Notes: generated by a model from the letters alone, not told the origin. DNA of 64,000 nucleotides from Micrasema longulum (GCA_022494885.1 JAGVSM010003536.1:86957-150956); one strand, 5' to 3'; positions 27,101 through 34,109 are shown, counted from the first letter of the stretch. Numbers and translations are program-made.

Positions 27101-30100
27101 GAAAAAAAAAAATGTGAGATGTTATAAACATAATGTGAAAATGAGATAGTTTAAACAGTTATCATAAAAGTGTGAAACAGTTTTGCCACATTTTAATGAC
27201 AGTTGAAATTTTGTGGTGCCATACTTAAAAAAGTGATACCATATAAATAAAATTTCCCAATGTGTAGGGAAAAAATCATTGTAAGCATTTTATGCTAATT
27301 TAAATGTTTATTTTCGTGTTTTGAGGTTAAGTACCTAGATAAAATTGTTTGAACATGTATTTTTTTTAAATTCAATAAAAAATAACACATTGTTGTATTG
27401 CTTGAAAAAATAAAAAATATTTTAAATTAAATCATTGGTAAATATAAATAATCCCCAATCATGACAGTTCTTACAATAATTATAAATTAACGAAATTTCA
27501 TTTTTTCCATACATTTTTCATTTCCTCACTTCAAAGTTTTGCTCAGTTTTATACTGTTTTTTGTTACTCCCTTGAAAAACGTAAAACAAGGGTTTTACTG
27601 TGTATACTTCAGAGGTTATAATCAAACTTATAATCGGAGTATGTTTCTTCACTTTTGTCTTGAAATCATTAAAATCAATAGATAGATTTTTTTTTTGTTT
27701 TATTGAAACTAACTACTTTACTTGGTTTTGTAAGGCTTATAAAATATTTTTTTTAATTATTTCCTCAAATGCTTTCAATGTACAGAAAAGATTTTTTGAT
27801 GCACGAAAACATGAATTCAACGAAAAGAGTTTTGATAAACCCACTTCAAAAATTTTAATATTTTTTCACATGTTCATTTTGTGCTTTTATTATTTCTAGT
27901 TGGACACACTTTCAACATCATGGCACCTGGCAACAGAAAAAAAGATTTTAAATCAAAAGTGTCACAATCTGAGCATGAAGAATTTTATGAAAACTTGCTT
28001 TGGAAAAAAGAGAAGGAGAAATGGTACAATTTTCATTGTTTTCATTATGTTAACCTCGTGGTGCAGCGTTTAATGCGTTTGCCTACCATGCAAGAGATCT
28101 CGGCTTTAATTCTGGGCATGGCTGACATGAAATATTTATATAAAAAGGTGTTTTTATGCTATAATATTTCTTAGTCCCTGGACTGGCACCTGAAGCGTAA
28201 GACTGATCATCTTACCTTCAAGTTTCAAAAAAATTATCAAGATAAGCTGCATTTGGTGTACCAATGCAGTGCTCTTTGCAACATTATGTGCAGAATGATG
28301 ATGAGTTTTTAATCTTTATAAAATTTCATGTCTAAACCAAAGGTCCGAGGTTAAAATCCCACTCTACCACAACTTAATTTCCATTTTTCTAGCACAAGTT
28401 GTTTATGACTTATAGGAAATGGTCTGAAAATTTAAATATTTGAGTAAATAATAAGAACTGAAGTGTTTCTCTTAAAAAAAGAAAAACATTCTTTTATCTG
28501 TCACTAATGACAGATAAAAAAAATCCTAACCTGACTACTAAGTATTTTTTTAAGACTGAGTAAACAAAAAACTTTTTCTTTACATATATTATGTTCTATT
28601 TCATTATTTTTATAATATTTTATTTCTTATACAAGTGGAATGATATGGAGTGGCTTTTCACAGATACGCTTTTTTTCTTATTTTTTGGCATTGCATTTAG
28701 TTATATTTAGAAAACTTAATTAGCCTACAATTTTGGTTTATTTGTAAATATGGTATTTTTTTGTCATAATAGTTATTGTTTTCTTTTAATAAATAAATAA
28801 GTAAATAAATAAATATTTTTTTAGTGTGGCATTGATTTTATTATTATTTACACAAACTTTTTAAAAAATATATTAATTTAGTAAAAAAAAAAATTGTCAA
28901 ATATATTTGCACATTATTATGAGCAATACAAATACCTTCTAACGTCTGACTTCTTTAAGCTCTAAATCCCATTTTTTCTAACACTGTATGAAATGGACTT
29001 GCTCTTTTAGAATTTTCAGAAGAACAATTTTTATTTGATTAGTCGTTATTTTATTCGTTATCAAATATTGAATATGTAATTTTGTTCAAGTGTGTATATC
29101 TCTTTAAACTTGTTATTTTACAGCAATTCAAGGAGTGGTGATAATGACCCTCAAGGAAGCAGTACTCCTTACAAATCCAAAGATATTTCCGTTACCTCAA
29201 AGGCAAATGTCACAAACCAATCTACAAATACCGAAACCTTCGATGATCTTTGCCAAAATATTTTGAAACAGTTGAAAATACAAGACCCTTGCTGTCCCAT
29301 TGCACACAAATCACCAGTTGGGCATCAAATTAAACATAATTCAACGGAAGCAACAGTAAAACCAAATGACAACGTCAACCATTTATTTGAAAAAGAAAAA
29401 AAAGTTCTTATGAATGAGTTAAACAATTCTTTTGAAGATAAAACTTCACCAAAACGAAATAATAGTTTGGATAACAAGGAAACTAATGCTATTTCTACAA
29501 ATGAAGATGTAGAAACATTACAAAATGAAAAATTTCTTAAATATGTTGACTCATTCAAGTGTTCATTCGCTGACTGTGATGATAATTTCATCGATGTGGA
29601 AGATGTACCGGCTCACCATGAAGGTTGTTTATCCCACACGGAAACGAAACCTGATGATCTCATCAATAAAGTACTCAAACGGTGCCAAGCTTTCTCCGCT
29701 TTGCAGGTATGATTTTTTTCCATAATATTTTTTTGTCTTTCAAAAACCTTCCTTTACAGCTTTTTTCTTTTTACTATTTATTGGCTGTATACATTTTTCA
29801 TTAAAACAATGATTCCAGATACCTAACAAAACATTTTAAACTTTGTCTCTAAATGATGAAACCCTCGATACTGATAGAATTGGCGTTATTCTAATAGATA
29901 AGCAGTGAATGTATGTAATATAATAAAATATTTACTCTCTGGATTTCAAAACTAAAGCTCCTTCTCTCAAAGCGTGTTGTTCAAATTATTTTTAATAAAG
30001 ACACTACTATTAATTATTAAATACATAAATATTTAAGAAGACAAACCACACATAGCAACACACAAACATTTACAGTATTCACTCTTCACTTGGCTCATGT

Positions 30101-30789
30101 TTAGGACGATGTTATACTGTATTACACAATCACAGGGAATGAATCGACAACTAATTTCAATATTGCAGAGCGCACGCAGTACAGAGGACATGTATATAGA
30201 CGACGAGTTATCCGTGAACAACGACACTCACGCTCTAAGTGAACACATGCAAATTACTCCGATATTCAGCAGCATACATGAAGCTTTATGTGAAAAAGCC
30301 AAAGATTGTTGTCTTTTGAGAATAAAAGAAGAATTTAGTAACAACAAGCTTCTCATAATATGTGATGATAATAAAAATACGGAATGCAATGCCAAGTCTA
30401 ATTGTTACGAAGAAGATGACAACAGAAGTTTTCCGATCAATAACAATTCTTACTATAACTTCCACTCGGATGTCCCGCCTTCGTTTGATCATACCTTCAA
30501 CAAGTTACCAGTCATAGAAGAAATACCAAACGACGAGGAACTATTGGACTCGATAGAATCAATAAAAAATGCTAACGGTGTCCAGGATCTGATTAATATG
30601 TATGAGGGAGTCAACTATACTAAATCATCAAAAATTTCCACCCTTCCACGACTAGATAATAAAGAAGACCGTTCTAATGAAATTAGTTTTTTAATACTGG
30701 ATAATAATACCGAGTGTGATGTGGATCCAAATTGTGATGTACATAGCTTCAATAGTGACAGCGCTGTTCGGGACTTTATAACAATTTGA
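2285..30789 (+). CDS. TEX14-like inactive protein kinase, 13 coding exons
   Basis: Coding exons: 2285-3136 (acceptor at 2245), 13212-13402, 13878-13995, 15901-16165, 18176-18240, 20533-20593, 21364-21554, 22120-23087, 24692-24913, 26557-26672, 27900-28023, 29124-29706, 30136-30789. All junctions agree in phase, giving about 1469 residues. The kinase-like region (about 300-580) keeps a beta-3 lysine (VTVK, about residue 332), an alpha-C/beta-4 run HPNILLLMG and a VPWKSL segment after the F-helix. The catalytic loop has HTAVSS where HRD is expected, and CSF stands in place of DFG, so it should not phosphorylate. The flanks are Ser/Asn/Asp-rich and probably disordered. The pattern, including the GFVH..SS loop, is closest to TEX14, which acts at intercellular bridges of vertebrate germ cells; that role is inferred here. 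Ankyrin repeats, present at the TEX14 N-terminus, are absent, so either they are lost or upstream exons are missing. The start at 2285 is the first in-frame ATG; the open frame continues back to 2245. The weakest junction is the 20593 donor. Confidence 0.68.
3137..4270. other. Intron 1 of the TEX14-like gene, first part
   Basis: AT-rich DNA without coding signs. Between about 3655 and 3890 a loosely repeated phrase recurs (gagtatataaacgacataaa, then a run with aagat and agttggtataaaa), which looks like two or three diverged copies of a unit of about 110 bp. Confidence 0.4.
4272..4738. repeat. Double foldback (two long hairpins in tandem)
   Basis: Two neighbouring inverted repeats, about 4272-4475 and 4512-4738, share the same arm. 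Each starts with ctagggtttcctaggac or a close variant and ends with its reverse complement gtcctaggaaaccctag. Arms are about 95-105 nt and hold further matching blocks (cgtagtgaac / gttcactacg, gacagccgtcgtaac / gttacgacggctgtc). The loops are only about 10-40 nt. The arms are much richer in G+C than the intron around them. No coding potential; probably a foldback MITE that duplicated in place. Confidence 0.85.
4740..5650. other. Intron 1, unremarkable stretch
   Basis: The flanks of the foldback carry a short inverted match (ccctctgtggata near 4747 and acccacagagg near 4803). Otherwise I see AT-rich intronic DNA. The open frame at 4844-5143 has no protein-like features and no in-phase splice partners. 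Confidence 0.4.
5655..5879. mobile_element. Short TIR element, family with a second copy at 25.5 kb
   Basis: The left end (tatatcgaggctttaccgac then aatgcattgagtca) is matched by the reverse complement of the right end (tgacttaatgcattctgtca then cctcgatatata). A copy of the same sequence, including ttctttattctaggcatagc, lies at about 25533-25765. About 225 bp, non-coding. Confidence 0.7.
5944..6422. mobile_element. MITE of about 480 bp with TIRs of about 18 bp
   Basis: The left end gtttacacatggacaata pairs with the right end tatttccacttgtaaac. Both ends continue with variants of the motif tattgt.ctgtcc. The interior is GC-rich with several cattgtcc-type repeats in both orientations. The open frames at 5991-6191 (plus) and 6192-6383 (minus) are products of that composition, not genes. 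Confidence 0.65.
6450..6616 (-). mobile_element. tRNA-derived SINE, family 1
   Basis: Read on the minus strand, a tRNA-like head with an A box (tggtgtagtggtcaagac) and a B box (ggttcgattcccggtgag) is followed by a body ending in gcctcctggcctgttgtggtg and an A-rich tail. The same head and tail occur at 17905-18085 (plus), and a tail remnant lies at 59225-59290. It is a SINE rather than a tRNA gene because a shared non-tRNA body follows. Confidence 0.8.
6950..7262 (-). mobile_element. Non-LTR retrotransposon fragment, end of reverse-transcriptase ORF
   Basis: The minus-strand translation reads RRILTDLILLYKVINLFIDC, then LLELVCFRVPGRHTR and HSPIPRLHRYGNQ. This is the usual C-terminal portion of Jockey/CR1-type pol proteins (the family commonly has FHVPSR..TR and H.P..R). 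Only about 100 residues remain and no 5' part is present. Confidence 0.8.
7464..7540 (-). mobile_element. tRNA-like SINE head remnant
   Basis: Contains gagcggggttcgaacgcg next to a gtggt..gaccac frame, resembling a tRNA-like B box and anticodon arm. Similar pieces occur at 20960-21075, 28320-28400 and 31740-31830. Degenerate and short. Confidence 0.4.
7866..8454 (-). mobile_element. Non-LTR retrotransposon 3' end nested inside the repeat
   Basis: On the minus strand the right edge encodes AARLCNNLPTNVTDLL, the usual 'ARLWN.LP' end of such pol proteins, followed by an untranslated tail that finishes in aaataaataaaa at about 7870. A related copy lies at 15335-15720. The element is itself interrupted by the SINE at 8113-8345. 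Confidence 0.65.
8113..8345 (+). mobile_element. tRNA-derived SINE, family 2
   Basis: The head gccgtggcgcagttggttag (A box) and gcgggttcgattcccgcc (B box) are nearly perfect tRNA promoter elements. They are followed by a body with gaggcttagcgggttattcc and an A-rich 3' tail. The open frame across it is incidental. Confidence 0.8.
8930..9570 (+). mobile_element. Non-LTR retrotransposon fragment with 3' end
   Basis: Translation in the frame starting near 9160 gives TTFGQRRLAYYLVKVYNLLP, then LSIRTISKFSQYKIAIKKWI, the standard C-terminus of Jockey/CR1-type reverse transcriptases. Upstream the frame is broken. The 3' end carries cggcacgggacaccccagtg-like sequence at about 9530, which recurs at 34775-34805. 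Confidence 0.7.
9755..10376. mobile_element. TIR element rich in CGAAAC motifs
   Basis: The left end (attattagtaaccgaccgaa, then attttcagcc) and right end (ggctgtaacc, aaattt, ttggtcgctaataatt) are imperfect inverted repeats of about 40 bp. The motif ccgaaac recurs many times near both ends in inverted orientation. The open frame at 10133-10423 runs through the right end and is not considered a gene. Confidence 0.5.
10814..11225 (+). repeat. Dispersed repeat, copy 1 (second at 51975-52375)
   Basis: Ordered matching blocks in both copies: gggaaacatca, ttttacaattttaa, ataccgtcgag / atacagtcgag, aaatattttttaattta, aattcccgc, tagaacatc, gccgcgtttt / gtcgcgtttt, and ccatttcacat. Both copies have the same orientation. 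I recognise no coding sequence or terminal repeats. Confidence 0.65.
11226..12317. other. Intron 1, no feature recognised
   Basis: AT-rich intronic sequence. Open frames at 11444 and 11969 have no domain, no codon pattern and no in-phase splice partners. Confidence 0.4.
12318..12645 (-). mobile_element. Family 'cccgtagggc' repeat, copy 2
   Basis: Minus-strand copy: it begins with gttaataggctattaaacta and ends with caatttcccgtagggcttaa. Interior blocks gctacacgtgtgag, ttgattcatatgaat and caatgtagttaatttttatt match the other copies. Confidence 0.75.
13212..13402 (+). CDS. TEX14-like exon 2: start of the pseudokinase domain
   Basis: Residues about 285-348. The frame starting at the tag acceptor gives a Gly-poor glycine-loop region, then SGAPVTVK (beta-3 lysine retained) and the beginning of helix C. 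Other frames over this GC-rich exon are also open but do not splice in phase. It ends in phase 2 (AG) and joins T of the next exon. Confidence 0.75.
13767..13852 (+). repeat. Short palindromic repeat, copy 1 (second at 48065-48152)
   Basis: The left part cacatatgctgtgagcaccg and the right part gtatgtgagcaccgtagtga contain the same gtgagcaccg motif, with gcatagtagtgctgt between. The copy at 48 kb keeps the whole unit. It sits 25 bp before the acceptor of exon 3. Confidence 0.6.
13878..13995 (+). CDS. TEX14-like exon 3: beta-4/beta-5 region
   Basis: Follows acceptor ttttcag; donor gtaatt. It encodes RHPNILLLMGFSYD then an FEECNTTLYDFIHN segment, typical of beta-4, beta-5 and helix D of protein kinases of the tyrosine-kinase-like group. 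This is the clearest kinase signature in the gene. Confidence 0.85.
14250..14500 (+). mobile_element. tRNA-derived SINE, family 3
   Basis: A degenerate tRNA-like head (agtagtttagtggttggcac, gtccaagatttgattcctt) is followed by a body with gactggcacctaaagcgtaa and ctgcacttggtgcactattg. The body recurs at 28165-28310, 49000-49265 (minus), 52495-52590 (minus) and 62278-62385. Confidence 0.7.
14505..14857 (+). mobile_element. Non-LTR retrotransposon fragment, ORF end
   Basis: Frames contain NGEWRRRFNYKLEALYGEPN, QFIKIIRLQLLGN and, after frameshifts, LEGRRSRGRLKLRWLGN followed by a WKRAA segment. These are the usual last 100 or so residues of an RTE/Jockey-type pol protein. Frameshifted, so dead. 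Confidence 0.75.
14858..14883 (+). repeat. (ATG)n microsatellite
   Basis: About eight tandem gat/atg triplets directly after the retrotransposon ORF end, as often seen as the 3' tail of this class. A shorter run follows the related fragment at 49860. Confidence 0.9.
15335..15720 (-). mobile_element. Non-LTR retrotransposon 3' end
   Basis: On the minus strand EHAARLWNHLPSAIKDLL (from about 15692 to 15640) is followed by an untranslated region and a tail at about 15335 made of aaataaataa units. It is related to the copy nested at 7866-8454. Confidence 0.7.
15901..16165 (+). CDS. TEX14-like exon 4: degenerate catalytic loop
   Basis: Residues about 388-475. Helix E (IAGAIYHLQNNGFVH) is well kept. 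The HRD aspartate is replaced (HTA at about 417-419), the loop asparagine is replaced, and the DFG position reads CSF (about 436-438). An SSPQPEYENL segment stands in the APE region. Donor gtttga after phase 1. Confidence 0.82.
16166..17600. other. Intron 4 of the TEX14-like gene, first part
   Basis: AT-rich, with long T runs. No exon can be placed here in phase, and no repeat was recognised. Confidence 0.4.
17600..17740 (-). mobile_element. Non-LTR retrotransposon fragment, ORF end
   Basis: The minus translation NSEFGQRNFRFLGPKIFKML followed by PEHCKTMTRIQ is the common C-terminal motif of LINE pol proteins (FGQR.F..LGPK.FN.LP). Only about 45 residues are preserved. Confidence 0.7.
17905..18085 (+). 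mobile_element. tRNA-derived SINE, family 1, copy 2
   Basis: The head (ggtgttagtgatcaaaggcg, ggttctaggttaccgattcg) and body (cctgggtgttctgtgtgatg, gcctctggcctgttgtgaat) match the minus-strand copy at 6450-6616. It lies only about 90 bp before exon 5. Confidence 0.75.
18176..18240 (+). CDS. TEX14-like exon 5
   Basis: Short 65-nt exon joining in phase 1 to give DHPETDLILDEALHQLVSD. Acceptor gttag, donor gtgtgc. It lies between the APE-like region and the F helix of the kinase fold. Confidence 0.65.
18241..19310. other. Intron 5, first part
   Basis: No exon or recognised repeat. A short inverted match (acattctattgtcttctata near 18926 and the region to 18990, with ttgtctctgca against tgcagagacaa) makes an imperfect palindrome at about 18888-18995. 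Confidence 0.35.
19320..19935. repeat. Inverted pair of a dispersed repeat (third copy at 43550-43915)
   Basis: The block at 19330-19470, read in reverse complement, matches 19690-19930: gcagaatggt, gccaatg, and tagatgcctgaact / tagatgcctagact. The phrase gggactagattcaactccct (19341) also recurs directly at 19676 (gggactggatttaactccct). The 43.6-kb copy has ggcagaatggtgaa and ccagccaatgacaggtcata. Non-coding. Confidence 0.6.
20533..20593 (+). CDS. TEX14-like exon 6 (donor uncertain)
   Basis: Acceptor tttttaacag. It encodes LYSVQAVIIDT, matching the DVYSF-type F-helix segment. The donor atg|gtcact is the only one found that gives the phase 1 needed to produce the AVPWKSL junction, but it is a poor match to consensus. 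The frame stays open to the stop near 20719, so a readthrough isoform ending here is possible. Confidence 0.5.
20960..21075 (-). mobile_element. tRNA-like SINE head remnant
   Basis: On the minus strand: ctagtgtctcggactcacgg (A-box side) and tctgtggttcgaattccact (B box). It is followed at 21072-21105 by a perfect palindrome of gagttttgaggttgaaacctc. It lies in the intron before exon 7. Confidence 0.5.
21364..21554 (+). CDS. TEX14-like exon 7: end of the pseudokinase domain
   Basis: Residues about 518-581. AVPWKSLSYKQL followed by RYPDVVFRILKYGL and an ISISELCNRLLL segment correspond to kinase helices G to I. Acceptor ctttcag, donor gtaaat, ending in phase 0. Confidence 0.8.
22120..23087 (+). 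CDS. TEX14-like exon 8: long disordered region
   Basis: A 968-nt exon (residues about 582-903) with acceptor ttttttcag and donor gtaaga. The composition is rich in Asn, Ser, Asp and Thr, with many potential phosphosites and no domain I recognise. The frame is open from the acceptor, well upstream of the first internal ATG. Confidence 0.8.
23088..24691. other. Intron 8 of the TEX14-like gene
   Basis: Mostly AT-rich. A less AT-rich patch at about 24290-24480 contains cacgtgcggcctctcctctc and tgcgcaaatttagatc but has no frame that splices in phase. No repeat family recognised. Confidence 0.35.
24692..24913 (+). CDS. TEX14-like exon 9
   Basis: Acceptor cactccactag joins in phase 2 to read ASISGGRVSIKEPPEVFRIR, then a Ser-rich stretch and a basic AKEKQPRSRS segment. 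The donor gtgaaa follows phase 2. The frame is short between stops and is supported mainly by the exact phase match at both ends. Confidence 0.65.
25015..25345. repeat. Probable transposon-derived patch, unidentified
   Basis: GC-richer than its surroundings, with a small palindromic patch (ctaggcggttcataaactgc next to cggcattccgt) and tatttatttacggactcatt at its left edge, resembling a retroelement 3' end. I could not assign it to a family. Confidence 0.3.
25440..25492. repeat. Degenerate CCTAA-like run
   Basis: The stretch ttaacccaacctatccttac followed by ctaacctaatttaac is a degenerate series of the insect telomere unit (TTAGG/CCTAA). It is too short and irregular to be a telomere; an interstitial remnant or chance are both possible. 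Confidence 0.3.
25533..25845. mobile_element. Second copy of the 5.65-kb TIR element, joined to a 'cccgtagggc' end fragment
   Basis: 25533-25700 repeats the 5655-5879 element (atatcgaggctttactgaca, ttctttattctaggcatagc). At about 25743 a second left end starts (atatatcaagggtatactga) and is cut off at about 25790 by a minus-strand end of the 'cccgtagggc' family (acaatttcccgtagggctga). Confidence 0.65.
26557..26672 (+). CDS. TEX14-like exon 10
   Basis: Acceptor atcttttag; encodes GSCQPVKPASHCLDPVLPA and a Lys-rich tail, with donor gtgata in phase 1. Both junctions fit the neighbours. Confidence 0.6.
26749..27600. mobile_element. pogo/Tc1-like non-autonomous element
   Basis: The left end cagtaaaacctcgttttccc and right end aaaacaagggttttactg are inverted repeats. 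This CAGTAAAACC-type terminus is typical of pogo/Tigger-like members of the Tc1-mariner superfamily. A TA precedes the left end; on the right the TA is displaced by two bases. No transposase frame remains. It lies in the intron between exons 10 and 11. Confidence 0.6.
27900..28023 (+). CDS. TEX14-like exon 11: charged helix
   Basis: Acceptor tatttctag. It encodes VGHTFNIMAPGNRKKDF and then a strongly charged, helix-prone SEHEEFYENLLWKKEKEKW segment (possible short coiled coil). Donor gtacaa in phase 2 gives a Cys codon at the junction. Confidence 0.65.
28165..28410 (+). mobile_element. SINE family 3 body plus tRNA-like remnant
   Basis: actggcacctgaagcgtaag and ctgcatttggtgtaccaatg match the family 3 body at 14350-14480. 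From 28320, gtccgaggttaaaatcccac and tctaccacaac repeat the tRNA-like head seen at 20960-21075. Confidence 0.55.
28411..29123. other. Intron 11, second part
   Basis: AT-rich. A palindrome of tctgtcac and gtgacagata-like sequence surrounds 28495-28520. There is an (aaat)n run near 28790-28815. Nothing coding. Confidence 0.4.
29124..29706 (+). CDS. TEX14-like exon 12
   Basis: Acceptor ttattttacag, donor gtatga. 583 nt, residues about 1058-1252. Low-complexity Asn/Lys/Glu-rich sequence with a Cys-containing patch (FKCSFADCDDNF) whose spacing does not make a convincing zinc finger. Ends QAFSALQ. Confidence 0.75.
30136..30789 (+). CDS. TEX14-like exon 13 with stop codon
   Basis: The acceptor at 30134-30135 (aatcacag) keeps phase 0; the upstream ttag at about 30104 does not. 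It encodes GMNRQLISILQSARSTED and a long acidic, Asn-rich C-terminus ending RDFITI and tga. An attaaa at about 30899 could serve for polyadenylation. Confidence 0.75.
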   Translation, partial: GMNRQLISILQSARSTEDMYIDDELSVNNDTHALSEHMQITPIFSSIHEALCEKAKDCCLLRIKEEFSNNKLLIICDDNKNTECNAKSNCYEEDDNRSFPINNNSYYNFHSDVPPSFDHTFNKLPVIEEIPNDEELLDSIESIKNANGVQDLINMYEGVNYTKSSKISTLPRLDNKEDRSNEISFLILDNNTECDVDPNCDVHSFNSDSAVRDFITI

Positions 30790-32204
30790 TTATATTACAC
30801 TAATTTCTGTTGATATGCTAAGTAATATATTGTTGATTTAATTTGAAAAACATAATTCAAATTTGAATACAGAGATATGTTTTTTTATACATACCTAAAT
30901 TAAAGTTTTTGATTGTAATTTTTTTTTTTAAATATAAACACTTTGTCAAAAATGTGCCTTGAGAAAATTCTTTAATTTTCCATTATTTTAAAATATTAAG
31001 AAGCCTTAATATATTATACTCATCGTTCCTTATGCAGTATTACATACTATTATATTATATAATAAATACCTCTTTACAATACTTCTGTAGTCAAATTTTC
31101 TGTTGAATGTGATTTTTCAATAAGTATATACATATAATAACTCCGCAGTAAGTATGGTAATTCTTATACTTTAGCTGTAAGTAAAAGTGTTAGCTTTTTA
31201 TTTATTTTAATGTCAATGTTTTATTGGAATGTCTTGTTTCTCTTCATACATGTTATTTTCTTTGAAATTCAAATTTGCGTACTAAAAATTAACAGCCATA
31301 TAACATTTGTGTAAATTATGGTTTCAACTCGCTCCAAATTGCTTTATTTTTGTAACAAAATAATCCAACAAATAATTTTTTAATGCATAATTTGTGTCTT
31401 AACTTTTTTGGAATTCAATTTACTAATTATTCCTTATTTTAGTTTTAGCTAGATGTTTAATGTTTTTATCCTTTAACTTGGGGAGTTTGCGCTTCAATTG
31501 TTTTATTTTCATGTTTTTTTTTGTAAATTATTTGTTATTCGGGTTAAACTTGTTTACATTTTTTTAAGTCATTCAAATTATTACATTTTGTATATAAATA
31601 ATAAATATTTTATCTTAATTTTTTTTCAATGTCATTTTCTTTTATTAAATTATTTCTACATAATCTTTTCCATAAGTTACAAATTTTGGCCTTAGAGAAC
31701 ATTTTAAAACCCAGTTTTTTAGAAACCCATTTCTGATCCCCTGATAAAGTTGCATACTAATGAATCAGTGGTTCGAGGTTCGAATGGAACACTTTACCAG
31801 AGCATGATTTCTATTTTCTATCATTGAGTTAAAAATGCCCTTAAAATAACAAAAATATTTGGATAAATCTATCCCTGAATACAAAGATTTCTGTAGTATT
31901 TTTTACATTGATTATCATTCCTTAACATTTTAGTCTTGAAATGCGCTACATACTCACTTACATTCCAAAACTTGTGTATATTTTAGTTTTGTTATAGATA
32001 GATATATTTAATTGATAGATATGTATAACTATTAGAGTAAATTTGCCTTTCTGAAATGTGATATTTCCAATGAGACAATCAACCTTTGATTTTTCACATT
32101 GTTATTAATTAAAATGTAACAATTTTGTGATGTGAACAAAACATAAAAATATTTGTAAAATTTCTTTAGAGTTTTATTCTAAATTACCAATACATCAGAT
32201 ACAC
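30790..32204. other. Intergenic, downstream of the TEX14-like gene
   Basis: AT-rich 3' flank with a possible polyadenylation signal (attaaa, about 30899). A tRNA-like fragment (agtggttcgaggttcgaatg) at 31765-31785 is a SINE remnant. No other feature seen. Confidence 0.5.
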
Positions 32205-32206
32205 TA

Positions 32207-33433
32207 TGGTCAAAAAGTTCTGGGAATTAGTAAATAAAACAGTTTTTTTTTTTATTAATCGTCGGGTACATTTATTTTATCGCCTTCAAAATAGCATCCA
32301 TCTGAAGTGATGTGCATATGCCAACGCTTAACCTATTCATCAGTATACTTTTCATAGTCCGACAAAGGAATGGCTTACAATTCCTTCTTTGCATTTTCCA
32401 ATATTTCATCTATGCTCGAAAATCTCTTTCCATGAAGCTGTAATTTAAGTTTTTTAGAACAGGAAAGTCACAGGGTGCCATATCCGGAGAATATGGTGCT
32501 TGTTCGATGGTATTTACCGCGTGTTTGGTCAAATAGCTCAGCCACAATGTGTGTTATCATGGTGCAAAATTCAAGAGTTGTTTTTCCATTATTCCGGTCG
32601 TTTTCTATGCACAGCATCTCTCAAACGTCTCATTCCATCCAGGAAATACTCCTTATTAACTGTTTGACCTGTTGGCACGTACCCATAATGAATAATCGTC
32701 TTTGACGCGCTTTCTTTCGGTTTTGGTTCATTGTCATAACGCCACTCGCATGATTGTTGGCTAGTTTCGACATCGTATTCATAAACTTATAGTTCGTCAC
32801 CAGTAATTATGCGTTTCATCATGTTAGGATCGTTTGTTACCTCAGAAATTTTCTCGACCGCTGCCTTTTGGAACTATTTTTGAACGAAATTCAGATCTTT
32901 TGTACAAGCCGTGCTGCAACGCGTTTCAGGCCTAAAATATCCACCACGATGTGCTGTACCGATTCACATGCGTTATTGAGCTTACCAGCTAAATCTCTGA
33001 AGCTTGCATGACGATTTTCGAGCTCGATTTCCTTGACTTTTTCGACGTTAACTTCAGTTGTCGATGTCGAAAGGCGTCCACTGCGAGGTGCAGCTTCAAT
33101 CTCTTTTGAGACCTTTTTTAAATGCCAAATACCACTCGTATGCCCATGTTTTTGATAGAGCGGAATCTCCGTAGGATTTTTGTAGCATTTTCAATGCCCC
33201 GGCATAAGAAATTTCATTGGAAACCCAAAACTTCAAACAAACTCCTTGTTCAATTTTTTTTTTCCAATTCCAAATGCGACAAAGTGCAAAAATTGAACTG
33301 ATGTAAACAGACCAAACAACATACAGATGACAGAAGTGTCAGGGAAAGATTTACCAATATGAGAAAAAAATATTTTTGCGAATTGGTAAAGCGCGCATCA
33401 TATAAAATACAAATTCCTGGAACTTTTTGATCA
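32207..33433 (-). mobile_element. Mariner-type transposon with intact TIRs and a broken transposase
   Basis: The left TIR tggtcaaaaagttctgggaa and right TIR ttcctggaactttttgatca are reverse complements at all but a few positions, and a TA flanks each end (32205-32206, 33434-33435). The minus strand carries transposase pieces in shifting frames: an N-terminal helix-turn-helix part (NEISYAGALKMLQKSYGDSA), SGRLST, then TGDE, HHDN and PDMAPCDF, which hold the three expected catalytic aspartates. Stops and frameshifts between them make it inactive. About 1.23 kb, near full length for the family. Confidence 0.9.
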
Positions 33434-33435
33434 TA

Positions 33436-34100
33436 CATACATTGAATGTTAAGAAAAACGTAAAATTTATATAATAAAAAAAAATTGTACTCGTCTTTCT
33501 GCTATGGTTACCACATTTGACTTCTATGGACAAAATTCTAGATGGATTCTTGTGAAAGTCATAGAATGTTTATTCATAAAAAGGATATTTTTCACATTGA
33601 TATTTCATAATCCCCATTTGGAAACTATAGGACTATGTAACAAATTATTAAAATAATTTATTAATATGGTGCTTTATATACCATTAAATGAGGGTAAGAA
33701 CTTGACAATCTATTTTCTAGATTTAATTTTCTAATATTTAAAACCAATTTTTCGCAGTCACTCAGACCCTAATGATTTTACTAAATCGTAGTTATACGTA
33801 TAGGTTTTAGATGCCCAGGTAATATTTTGTCAGATTATTATTTATTTAAATTATACTCTAAGATCAATCGTGCAGTGTCAGTATGATTTTTAACTAATTT
33901 ATTTATTTTACAATAATCAAGCTTTTGGTGAAAACCGTTTTATAAATTATTACATAACATGTGATAATTAGATAGTTATAATCCTTTTACTCATTTTCTA
34001 CTTCTGATTACTGCATAGAATGAATATGCTCCCCGCATTATCTAGAAAAGAAAAAAACATTACATTCATATTTTATTTCTAAAACAAAGTAAAAGGTGTT
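33436..34100. other. Intergenic, nothing recognised
   Basis: AT-rich sequence without open frames of interest, repeats or RNA-like structure that I could identify. Confidence 0.45.
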
Positions 34101-34109
34101 TTTTATTCT

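Noticed and set aside
29560..29640. Possible zinc finger in TEX14-like exon 12 (CSFADCDDNF ... HHEGC)
   Set aside because: The spacing of Cys and His residues does not fit a standard zinc-finger pattern closely enough to claim it.
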